Shown here: positions 57,118 through 64,000 of the stretch, one piece after another
Numbering within the stretch: the stretch's first letter is position 1
Layout: the number at the start of each line of letters is the position of its first letter
Origin: CAWCGU01 sp963795195
Lineage (GTDB): Bacteria; Actinomycetota; Thermoleophilia; Solirubrobacterales; 70-9
DNA: 64,000 bases
NCBI GenBank assembly: GCA_963795195.1
Contig: CAWCGU010000006.1
Location: 620,001-684,000 of the forward strand
Direction: 5' to 3'
Made by a program: the position numbers and the translations under genes
Notes under the pieces: generated by a model
Told to the model about the DNA's origin: nothing
What the model saw: the letters and a program-made list of their open reading frames with translations, nothing else
Database searches by the model: none

Positions 57118-57157
57118 GGCTCTGTCCCCGAGGGCTCTGACCCCGGGGGACAGAGCC
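57118..57157 (+). promoter_or_regulatory. 12-bp stem-loop between npdG and cofD
   Basis: GGCTCTGTCCCC (57118-57129) pairs perfectly with GGGGACAGAGCC (57146-57157) around a 16-base loop. It ends one base before the GTG of cofD, covering the place where a ribosome site would be. No U tract follows, so it is more likely an attenuator/translation-control hairpin or a Rho-type boundary than a simple terminator. Confidence 0.75.
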
Positions 57158-57158
57158 G

Positions 57159-58083
57159 GTGAACGCTGTAGTGCTCGCTGGCGGCACCGGCGGGGCGAAG
57201 CTGGCCGCGGGAATGCAGGACGTCCTCGGGGACCGGCTGACGGTCATCGCCAACACGGGCGACGACCTCGAGGCGCTGGGCGTACACATCTCCCCCGATC
57301 CCGATCTCATCAGCTACTGGCTGACGGGGCAGATCGACGCCGATCGCGGCTGGGGGATCCAGGGTGACTGAATTCACGGTCTTCGAGCGCCTCGTTGAGC
57401 TGGGGGAGCCCGACTGGTTCGGGCTCGGTGACCGTGACCTCGCCACCTGTCTGCGCCGGCGCGAGCTGCTGGCCGCCGGCGTCCGCCAGACCCTGGCGCA
57501 GGAGCAGATATCTCGTGCCCTCGGCGCAAGCGCCCGGGTGCTGCCGATGTGCGACGAGCCCGTGCGAACCCGGCTGCGCATCGATGACGGCTGGCGCACT
57601 CTGCAGGAGTTCATGGTGCGTGATCACGGGCAGCCGGCGATCGCTGCGGTCGAGTTCGACGGCGTGGACGAAGCCTCCATCAGCGCAGAGGTCGAATCCT
57701 CAATCAGCGAAGCCGACATCGTGGTCATCGGCCCATCGAACCCCGTGATCAGCATCGGGCCGATCCTCGCGCTGCCCGGCATGCGGGCGCTGCTCTCCTC
57801 CGCCGCCGCTCGGGTCGTCGCCGTCAGCCCATTCGTCGCCGGCGAGACAATCAAGGGGCCGACGGACAACTGCATGCGGGCCGTCGGAGCGGAGCCCTCG
57901 GCCAGCGGCGTGGCGCGCCTCTACGAAGGCCTCATCGACGGCCTTGTTGCCGACGCGGGCGACCCGCGGCCGGCCGAAGCCGGGGTGCCGGTGCTTGCGG
58001 TGCCGACGCTGATGGCCGACGCGGGCTTGCGGCGTGGGCTCGCGGAGCAGGTGCTCGCGTTCGGCACCGGCCTGACGAGCTGA
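57159..58083 (+). CDS. cofD: 2-phospho-L-lactate transferase CofD/FbiA, one frame break
   Basis: From a GTG: NAVVLAGGTGGAKLAAGMQD and VIANTGDDLEALGVHISPD, the N-terminal nucleotide-binding motifs of CofD. The frame stops at a TGA after GWGIQGD (57369-57371). The expected continuation is present in the next frame, from about 57364: TEFTVFERLVELGEPDWFGL, GDRDLATCLRR, ADIVVIGPSNPVISIGPIL and SPFVAGETIKGPTDNCM. Insertion of two bases (GAC-ACT instead of GACT) would restore the reading perfectly. CofD moves the lactyl or enolpyruvyl phosphate onto Fo, an essential step in F420 synthesis, so a consensus error is likely. Confidence 0.88.
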
Positions 58084-58085
58084 AG

Positions 58086-58736
58086 ATGGCCGCGACCGCG
58101 ATCTTCCCCGTCAAGCGATTCACGATCGCCAAAGATCGGCTCGGCCAGGCCTCCGGTAATCGCGCAAAGCGAAAGCTCGTGCGGGCGATGCTCGGGGACG
58201 CGCTCGACTCGGCGGGGCGCAGTCCGGAGGTCGAGCGCGTGCTCGTCGTGACACAGGAGCGCGACATCCCCGCGACCGAGACCGACTGGGAGCGGATCGC
58301 CGACGACGAGACCGGCAACAGCCACTCAGGCGCCGCCGGGATCGGAATCCGCGAAGCGCTCCGGGCGGGCGCAGACACCGTCATCCTGCTACCCGGGGAC
58401 TGCCCGTTGCTGGATGCGGCGGAGTTGACGGCGGCCCTGCGCCGATCCCGTCCGGGCCGTGTGGGAATCGTTCCCGATCGCCACGGCACGGGAACCAACG
58501 CGCTCATCCTCAGCCCGCCGGACGCGATCGAGCCGGCCTTCGGGCCGGGAAGTCGTGAGCGTCACCGACTGCTCGCCGAGGAGGCGGGAGCACAGCCCGC
58601 GATCGAGCGGCTGTTCTCACTCGCGCTCGACATCGATACGCCGGCCGACCTCGTCACCCTGCGACAGACCCTGGAACGCGACCCAAGTCCGGCGCCCCGG
58701 ACCGCGGCGGTGTTGAAGGCCATGGGCGGCAGATGA
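58086..58736 (+). CDS. cofC: Phosphoenolpyruvate/2-phospholactate guanylyltransferase CofC/FbiD
   Basis: 216 residues starting AATAIFPVKRFTIAKDRLG, the CofC N-terminal motif, then HSGAAGIGIREALRAGADTV and LLPGDCPLLDAAEL (metal-binding Asp), and GTNALILSPPDAIEPAFG. It activates the three-carbon acid with GTP for CofD. Starts two bases after the cofD stop and overlaps the following gene by four (ATGA). Confidence 0.92.
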   Translation: MAATAIFPVKRFTIAKDRLGQASGNRAKRKLVRAMLGDALDSAGRSPEVERVLVVTQERDIPATETDWERIADDETGNSHSGAAGIGIREALRAGADTVILLPGDCPLLDAAELTAALRRSRPGRVGIVPDRHGTGTNALILSPPDAIEPAFGPGSRERHRLLAEEAGAQPAIERLFSLALDIDTPADLVTLRQTLERDPSPAPRTAAVLKAMGGR

Positions 58737-59701
58737 CCGACAATCTGGAACTGGCCCGGATTGCCGAGCACCGTGCCGAGCGCCGGCGAGTTGAGGCCGA
58801 GCGCCGCGGCCAGATCCGGCGGCGCAGGATCGTGGCGCTGGGGGCGCTGCTCGTCGGAGCCGGCGTGGTGGCAACCCTGATCAGCTCCGCGTTTGGCGGA
58901 GGGGAAGGCGCCGAAAGTCCAGCGGGGGGGCCGTTGAAAGCCGCCGCCCCGCCACCGGAAGGGAGTCTTGGCGCACAACTCGCCCTCGGGAGCACCACCA
59001 ACAGCGGTCTCGCGGCAGATGCGCCGGTGCCGATCCTGATGTACCACGTGATCTCTGCGCCGCCCGCGGATGCCTCGCTGCCGGAGCTGTTCGTCGATCC
59101 GGACGACTTCCGCAGACAGGTGGCCTACCTCGCCGAGCAGGGGTTCACCGCGATCACCCTCGAGCAGTTGTTCGCGGCCTGGCTGCACGGCGCGCCCGCG
59201 CCCGCCGCCCCGATCGTGCTCAGCTTCGACGATGGCTACGCGAGCCAGTACACCGACGCCATGCCGATCCTCGAAGAGCAAGGTTGGCCCGGCGTCCTCA
59301 ATCTCAAGGTCGACAGCCTTGAGCAGGGTGAGCTGACGGAGAGTCAGGTCACCGAGATGATCGACGCGGGCTGGGAGGTTGACGCCCACACGATCACGCA
59401 TCCCGACCTGACGACACTCGACGACGCGACCCTGGAGAAAGAGGTCGCGGGGTCCAGACGCAAGCTCCAGAAGACTCTTGGCGCTCCGGTCGACTTCTTC
59501 TGTTACCCCGCGGGCGCCTTCGACGAGCGGGTGGTGGCGGCCGTCGAAGCCGCGGGCTATGAGGGTGCGACAACTACCGAGCGCGGACTGGCGACGGCTG
59601 CGGCTCCATTCGAACTGCCCCGTATTCGCATCGACGGCAGCGACGGCGTGGACGGACTGGCGACCAAGCTCGAAGGGGCGATCGAGGAGGACTCGGCGTG
59701 A
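58733..59701 (+). CDS. Membrane-anchored polysaccharide deacetylase
   Basis: 322 residues. A basic N-terminus is followed by a single membrane anchor (IVALGALLVGAGVVATLI) and a Pro/Gly-rich linker. The catalytic NodB domain has VPILMYHVIS, IVLSFDDGYASQY (metal Asp pair), EVDAHTITHPDLTTL (HxxxH) and FFCYPAGAFDERVV. It should act outside the membrane on N-acetylated glycans such as peptidoglycan. It overlaps cofC by ATGA and cofE by GTGA, so it is translated as part of the F420 operon, although it has no known role in F420 synthesis. Confidence 0.9.
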   Translation: MTDNLELARIAEHRAERRRVEAERRGQIRRRRIVALGALLVGAGVVATLISSAFGGGEGAESPAGGPLKAAAPPPEGSLGAQLALGSTTNSGLAADAPVPILMYHVISAPPADASLPELFVDPDDFRRQVAYLAEQGFTAITLEQLFAAWLHGAPAPAAPIVLSFDDGYASQYTDAMPILEEQGWPGVLNLKVDSLEQGELTESQVTEMIDAGWEVDAHTITHPDLTTLDDATLEKEVAGSRRKLQKTLGAPVDFFCYPAGAFDERVVAAVEAAGYEGATTTERGLATAAAPFELPRIRIDGSDGVDGLATKLEGAIEEDSA

Positions 59702-60429
59702 TCGCGATCATGGCAGTGGAGGGCCTGCCGGAAGTCGCCGAGGGCACGAACCTGGGGGCGATGATCGCGGCAGCCGCCGACATTCAGCCGGGCGACATCG
59801 TCGTGGTCTCTCAGAAGGTCGTCTCCAAGGCCGAGCGGCGGGTACGCCGGCTCGCCGACGTCGCCGTCGGCGAGAGCGCGGCCGAGCTTGCCGCAAAGCT
59901 CGACCGGGAACCCGCCCTGATTGAGCTGATCCTCAAGGAGAGCAACCGGATCGTCCGGGCTACACCCGAAGTGCTGATCACGGAGACCGTCGGCGGCTGG
60001 GTCTGCGCGAATGCTGGAATCGACTCCTCGAACATGATCGACGAAGGCACCGTCACCCTGCTCCCCCTCGACGCTGATGAGTCAGCCAGGCGGATAAGGG
60101 GGGGGCTCGGCTCCCCCCACCCCGCGGTCGTCATCGCCGACAGTTTCGGGCGCCCGTGGCGACTCGGACAGGCCGACGTCGCGATCGGTGCCGCCGGCCT
60201 GACGCCGCTGGACGACTGGCGTGGGCGCGGCGACCGGGCGGGGCGAGAGCTCAACGCCACGGTGATCGCAGTCGCCGACGAGGTCGCGGCCGCCGCCGAC
60301 CTCGCCCGCGACAAGCTCTCGGGGACACCCGTCGTCGTGATCAGGGGGCTGGAGCGATACGTCACGCCGGGCGACGGGCCGGGAGCCGCGGCATTGCGGC
60401 GGGCGGCCGGCGACGACCTCTTCCGCTGA
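59698..60429 (+). CDS. cofE: Coenzyme F420-0:L-glutamate ligase CofE
   Basis: 243 residues from a GTG that overlaps the deacetylase stop. Motifs: GDIVVVSQKVVSKAERRVR, VLITETVGGWVCANAGIDSS, VTLLPLDADESARRIR and ADSFGRPWRLGQADVAIGAAG. CofE adds glutamates to F420-0. Only the ligase domain is present; the C-terminal nitroreductase-like domain of mycobacterial FbiB is absent. Confidence 0.94.
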   Translation: MIAIMAVEGLPEVAEGTNLGAMIAAAADIQPGDIVVVSQKVVSKAERRVRRLADVAVGESAAELAAKLDREPALIELILKESNRIVRATPEVLITETVGGWVCANAGIDSSNMIDEGTVTLLPLDADESARRIRGGLGSPHPAVVIADSFGRPWRLGQADVAIGAAGLTPLDDWRGRGDRAGRELNATVIAVADEVAAAADLARDKLSGTPVVVIRGLERYVTPGDGPGAAALRRAAGDDLFR

Positions 60430-60501
60430 GTCGGGGAAGCCTGGCTCGGCTACACGGCCTCCGGGACCCACCGGGTGCCCCTCGACGATCGCAGCTAGCG
60501 G

Positions 60502-60894
60502 CTAAGCCGGCTCGTACACGCCGCCGGGAACGCCGCCGAAGCAGAGCAGGCGCATGCCGTTCTCGCCCGGCACGAGCTTGCGCCTCTGACCCGCCCCGAC
60601 CCGGGCGATGGTCCCCGGCGTGAGCTCGAACTGCTCATCGCCGGCCTGCATCGTGGCGCTGCCGTCGAGAACCACGTAGACCTCCTCTTGGCCGTCGGCC
60701 GCGTGGTCGTGATCGGGGTAGTGCTCGTACCCGGGCGGCATGTCGATCACGTTGACCCCAAAGGCGGAGAGCCCGAGCTCGCTTCGCACGCGGCGAAATC
60801 CGTATGCGGAACCAGGGGCCTCGGCGACCCCGCCATCCGGCTGCGGCACCACCGGGATCATCTCGTCGAAGGTCTTGACGGTCACATCGGCCAT
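60502..60894 (-). CDS. Small cupin-domain protein
   Basis: 130 residues with a single cupin: YEHYPDHDHAADGQEEVYVV gives the first metal motif (His, His, Glu) and FELTPGTIARVGAGQRRKLV the second barrel half. A role as a small metal enzyme or binding protein is possible; the substrate is unknown. An AAGGAGAAG site precedes the ATG. Convergent with cofE. Confidence 0.85.
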   Translation of the reverse strand: MADVTVKTFDEMIPVVPQPDGGVAEAPGSAYGFRRVRSELGLSAFGVNVIDMPPGYEHYPDHDHAADGQEEVYVVLDGSATMQAGDEQFELTPGTIARVGAGQRRKLVPGENGMRLLCFGGVPGGVYEPA

Positions 60895-61033
60895 GGCTGG
60901 TCTTCTCCTTGCGAGTCTTAGCTAACCAAGCCGACGGTCAGCACCGCGGCGCCGCGCAGCCTACCCGGCGAAGATCGCCGAGTGCTTCCTTTGGACCATT
61001 GCCTTCACGGTCCGGCTCCGGGCGCGCTTGGCG

Positions 61034-62821
61034 CTACTTCCTCTTCTTCTTGCTGAGCCGGATGCTGCGGCTGGAGGTCGTCTCAACGCCGGATGCGCTC
61101 GTCGCCTTGACGGTGACCTTGGCCGTCACCCTGCCGCGACGGTTGAGCGCCTTGGTGGCCGCCCTCCTGGCGATCTTGGAGAGCTTCAGCTTCAGCGTCA
61201 CCGTTCCGCCGGCCGCGACCGACCGGCTGACTGTCTTGATCTTGAAGGTGCGCCTGGCGGCGGCCTGCCTGCCCTTCTTCTTCTTCTTGGTGGTGACGAC
61301 GAGGTCGCCGGATCCTGCGACCGTGCAGGCGAGGTCGCAGCCCGCTCCGACCTCAATCGCTCTGTCGAGCTTCTGCTTCTTCTTGCCTGAAAGCGTCAGT
61401 ACGACCTCGCCCGGCGGCACCACGACCTGAATCTCCGCCTTGGCGCCGGGGTTGCCGTTGCAGTCGGCGGTCTGGCCGGTGAAGATCGTCGTCGTCGAGC
61501 AGCCGCCGTCGTCGACGACCGTCACCGACGCCGTATAGGTGCCGGGCTGCTGGTAGACATGGGTCAGGGTCTGGCCGCCGTTGCCCTGGCTGTCGCCGTC
61601 GCCGAAGTCCCAGTTGAACTCCTGGATCGTGCCGCCGTCGTTGTCAATCGACCCGGCGGCGTCGAACGTCGTCGCCGTTCCGGCTGCACCGGGCACGGCG
61701 TTGATTCCAGCGGTCGGACCCTGGTCGGGGGTGACTGCGATCGACTGGAACTCGGTGCCGCGCACCGCAAGCGTGAACGGAGACCCCGGAACCTGCGTGA
61801 GCGCACCATCGGCCGCGATGTTGAAGACGCTGGCTGTACTGAACCCTGCGACGGGGTCGACGTAGTCGGCAACATAGACCCGACCGCCGGGTCCCGCGTC
61901 GATGCCTCGCGAAAGGGCTCCCGCTGCGAAAGGCTGACCCGGGACCGCGGTGAGCGATCCGTTGCTTCCGATCTCATACGCGCTGACGGTTCCGGCGGGG
62001 CCTCCGTTGGCCACATAGACGAATCGGCCGTCTTGACTGATCGCGAGGGTATCCGGAGCGAGGCCGGTCGGTACCGGAGCCCCGACCGCCGCGAGTGTGC
62101 CATCCGCACCGATGGAAAAGCCGAGGATCACGTTCGTGGCCGCCACGTAGGCAAACCCGCCGCCTGGGGTTATCGCGATCCCTTTCGGGTTAACACCGGC
62201 GGGGACCGCGACCCCCACCGGCGCAAGCGCACCTATCGAGGAAATCGAAAATGCCCGGATGTCTGTTCCAGCGGTCGCAAGCAGGTGGCTCCCGCTCGGC
62301 GAAACCGCGATTTCGGCGACGTTCGGGGCGCCAAACGGCGATCCTGCGACCGGCGTCAGAAGACCAGAGGGCTCGATCGACCAGGCCGAGATTGCCGGCG
62401 TGCCGCCTTGATCGGCCGCGAACAGGAAGCGACCGTCCGGCGTGGTCGCAAGACCCTCGGGGTCGGCAGCGGCGCCGCCCACTGGGAATCCGCCCACCGG
62501 CTGACCGGACAAGAGCGAAAGCGCCCCAGTCGGACCGACGCTGTAGGCCAGGATCTTGTCGTTTCCGAAGTCTGAGACATACGCGAACCTGGCGTCAGGA
62601 GTTACGACCACGCTTCGCGGAGTCCCTCCGACGGGAACGGTTCCCAGCGCCGACAGTGAGCCGTCGGCGCCGATGGCGCGTGCGTCGACATCCGGCGTGC
62701 TGAAGTTCCCGACCACGTAGGCGGTCCCCTTGCCCGTTGCCGCGGGCGCCCAGACCGCCACAGCCAGCGCCACGGCCATCGCCGTGAGGATGCCTCGCCT
62801 TGCCGCCTCCCTGCTCACCAT
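61034..62821 (-). CDS. Secreted YVTN-type beta-propeller with PKD domain and basic tail
   Basis: 595 residues. A signal peptide (ILTAMAVALAVAVWAPAATG) leads into seven-blade YVTN/lactonase-like repeats (VVVTPDARFAYVSDFGNDKI, ATTPDGRFLFAADQG, AISQDGRFVYVANGG). A PKD domain follows (FNWDFGDGDSQ, LTHVYQQPGTYTASVTVVDD), then a Lys-rich terminal domain (LTLSGKKKQKLDR to SIRLSKKKRK). The propeller resembles 6-phosphogluconolactonase-like proteins but is exported, so an adhesive or structural role is more likely. Confidence 0.85.
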   Translation of the reverse strand: MVSREAARRGILTAMAVALAVAVWAPAATGKGTAYVVGNFSTPDVDARAIGADGSLSALGTVPVGGTPRSVVVTPDARFAYVSDFGNDKILAYSVGPTGALSLLSGQPVGGFPVGGAAADPEGLATTPDGRFLFAADQGGTPAISAWSIEPSGLLTPVAGSPFGAPNVAEIAVSPSGSHLLATAGTDIRAFSISSIGALAPVGVAVPAGVNPKGIAITPGGGFAYVAATNVILGFSIGADGTLAAVGAPVPTGLAPDTLAISQDGRFVYVANGGPAGTVSAYEIGSNGSLTAVPGQPFAAGALSRGIDAGPGGRVYVADYVDPVAGFSTASVFNIAADGALTQVPGSPFTLAVRGTEFQSIAVTPDQGPTAGINAVPGAAGTATTFDAAGSIDNDGGTIQEFNWDFGDGDSQGNGGQTLTHVYQQPGTYTASVTVVDDGGCSTTTIFTGQTADCNGNPGAKAEIQVVVPPGEVVLTLSGKKKQKLDRAIEVGAGCDLACTVAGSGDLVVTTKKKKKGRQAAARRTFKIKTVSRSVAAGGTVTLKLKLSKIARRAATKALNRRGRVTAKVTVKATSASGVETTSSRSIRLSKKKRK

Positions 62822-62836
62822 CTCTTGCCCTCCCTG

Positions 62837-64000
62837 TCAGTACGTCTCGACGATTTCGTAAAGCGTAGTTCGTTGAGCAGGGGTTCGGCCGGCCGCGCGC
62901 GCCGCCGCAATCAGCTGCTCGGGCTCGAGCCGCACGCCGTGGCGCGAGCCCGCCATCCGCGAGATGTTCTCCTCCATCAGCGTTCCGCCGAGGTCGTTTA
63001 CACCCCAGCGCAGGCTCTCGGTCGCCGCGTCGAGCCCCATCTTCACCCAGCTCGCCTGCAGGTTCTTGATGCTGCGGCCGAGCGCGAGACGGAAGGCCGC
63101 CGTGTGCTTAAGGTTTTCCTCCGCCGGAATCTCCTCGACGCCGTGAGTACGACCTAGCAGCGTGTTGTAGGGGATGAAGCTGAGCGGGACGAACTCCGTG
63201 ATCCCGCCGGTTCGCTCCTGCAGCTCGCGAACGAGCTTCATGTGGGCGGCCAGCTCAGAAGGCTCCTCGATGTGCCCGAACATCACGGTCGAGGTCGAGC
63301 GCAGGCCAGCTGCGTGGCTCGCCTCGATGATCTCGACCCAGCGGGCAACCGGCAGCTTGTTAGGCGAGATCCGCTGGCGGACGCCGTCGTGCAGCACCTC
63401 GGCGGCCGTTCCCGGTGTTGATCCGAGACCGCACTCGATCAGGTAGTCGAAGACCTCCGCCGGAGCACGCCCGGAGCGCTCGCACATGAAGTGGATTTCC
63501 ATCGGCGAATAGGCGTGCAGATGGATCTGCGGCGCGGCCTCTTTGGCGCGCTTCAGCCACTCGCCGTAGTCCTCGAGCGTGTAGTCGGGGTGGATCCCCC
63601 CCTGCATGCAGATCTCCGTCGCCCCGAAATCAACCGCCTCGCGCACCCGCGCCTGGAACTCGTCGACGTCGACGTGGTAGGCGTCGGGTGAGCGCTTGCC
63701 CTGGCCGAAGCCGCAGAAGGCACAGCCGACGACGCAGACGTTGGTGAAGTTGATGTTGCGATTGACGACGAAGGTGGCCGTATCCCCTGCAAGCTCGGCC
63801 CGAAGTTCGTCCGCGGCGACGCGCATCTCCTCGATCACGCCGGGCCTGTTCTCGGCGAACAGGGCGGTCAGCTCCTCCGCCGACAGCTCCTGCCCCTGTC
63901 GCCCGCGGTCGATCGCCCGCAGCGCCGTCGCGGGATCAACGGGTCCGTCCTGTCGCCTGCCTGACTGGCCCCGAGGAATGAAGCTCCAGTACTTGAGCTT
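62837..64000 (-). CDS. fbiC: FbiC / CofH: F420 Fo-synthase, radical SAM part (N-terminus outside window)
   Basis: The minus frame is open from the right edge and encodes about 385 residues. It begins in a linker-like segment (LKYWSFIPRGQSG then QELSAEELTALFAENRPG), then the radical SAM cluster motif as NVCVVGCAFCGFGQGKRS (CxxxCxxC). It continues with ATEICMQGGIHPDYTLEDY, GTAAEVLHDGVRQRISPNK, TVMFGHIEEPSELAAHM and ASWVKMGLDAATESLRWGVN. This is the CofH half, which joins 4-hydroxyphenyl-tyrosine chemistry to make Fo. In actinobacteria CofG and CofH are fused as FbiC; the upstream linker suggests fusion here, but CofG is not in the window. Confidence 0.93.
   Translation of the reverse strand, partial: KLKYWSFIPRGQSGRRQDGPVDPATALRAIDRGRQGQELSAEELTALFAENRPGVIEEMRVAADELRAELAGDTATFVVNRNINFTNVCVVGCAFCGFGQGKRSPDAYHVDVDEFQARVREAVDFGATEICMQGGIHPDYTLEDYGEWLKRAKEAAPQIHLHAYSPMEIHFMCERSGRAPAEVFDYLIECGLGSTPGTAAEVLHDGVRQRISPNKLPVARWVEIIEASHAAGLRSTSTVMFGHIEEPSELAAHMKLVRELQERTGGITEFVPLSFIPYNTLLGRTHGVEEIPAEENLKHTAAFRLALGRSIKNLQASWVKMGLDAATESLRWGVNDLGGTLMEENISRMAGSRHGVRLEPEQLIAAARAAGRTPAQRTTLYEIVETY

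Noticed and set aside
61559..62575. Plus-strand open frame of 338 codons
   Set aside because: Antisense to the YVTN/PKD protein, whose blades are well preserved; no family motif in this frame.

Overview
The window is GC-rich, gene-dense DNA that looks like an actinobacterium of the class Thermoleophilia (Solirubrobacter/Conexibacter type). The reasons are the coenzyme F420 genes at the right end, the many secreted repeat proteins ending in PASTA or Ig-like tails, the SARP/LAL-type ATPase regulators, the proteins carrying APGSVTSS-type repeats, and the GTG starts and ATGA/GTGA gene couplings. This placement is an inference from protein content; no rRNA gene is present.

Layout. 1-13 kb: a membrane GAF-PAS-GAF sensor running off the left edge; an SDR/YceI/membrane-protein operon divergent from a chromate-transporter-family gene; a TetR repressor with a 16-bp palindrome divergent from a metallo-beta-lactamase-fold gene; tatC-tatA beside a Tat-exported ferritin-like protein; a PASTA-tailed secreted protein; an amine oxidase and an SDR. 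13-22 kb: two broken secreted genes joined tail to tail (RCC1 repeats and CSLREA/beta-helix), a methyltransferase, a large SARP-ATPase regulator with a frameshift, a 60-nt-repeat surface protein and a CBS/DRTGG pyrophosphatase. 22-35 kb: one long minus-strand run reading LAL regulator, methyltransferase, mosaic repeat protein, intact repeat protein, FG-GAP protein. 35-42.5 kb: a decayed, accessory-looking stretch with frameshifted CAP and sialidase-like genes and a second, degraded copy of the repeat-gene-start/methyltransferase/LAL segment, then msrA and a cupredoxin lipoprotein. 42.6-49 kb: a tRNA cluster (Pro, Gly, Trp, Leu, Leu), with a giant metalloprotease/beta-helix gene lying between a full tRNA-Pro and a perfect 50-bp copy of its 3' part. 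49-56.4 kb: an M28 peptidase, a ferritin-like diiron protein, a secreted protein and an acyl-CoA catabolic operon (thioesterase, HMG-CoA lyase, NTF2-like, 3-hydroxyacyl-CoA dehydrogenase, carboxyltransferase). 56.4-64 kb: F420 genes npdG, cofD, cofC, (polysaccharide deacetylase), cofE, then a cupin, a beta-propeller/PKD protein and, convergent, the CofH end of fbiC.

How the genes work together. NpdG, CofD, CofC, CofE and FbiC supply and reduce F420. TatAC probably exports the neighbouring ferritin-like protein. The 22-35 kb block looks like a regulated cell-surface protein locus that has been duplicated, recombined and partly lost.

Caution. More than twenty single-base frame breaks occur, several in genes expected to be essential to their pathway (cofD, carboxyltransferase). 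Some apparent pseudogenes may therefore be consensus errors in the assembly rather than biology. All functional calls come from reading the sequence; no database search was run.
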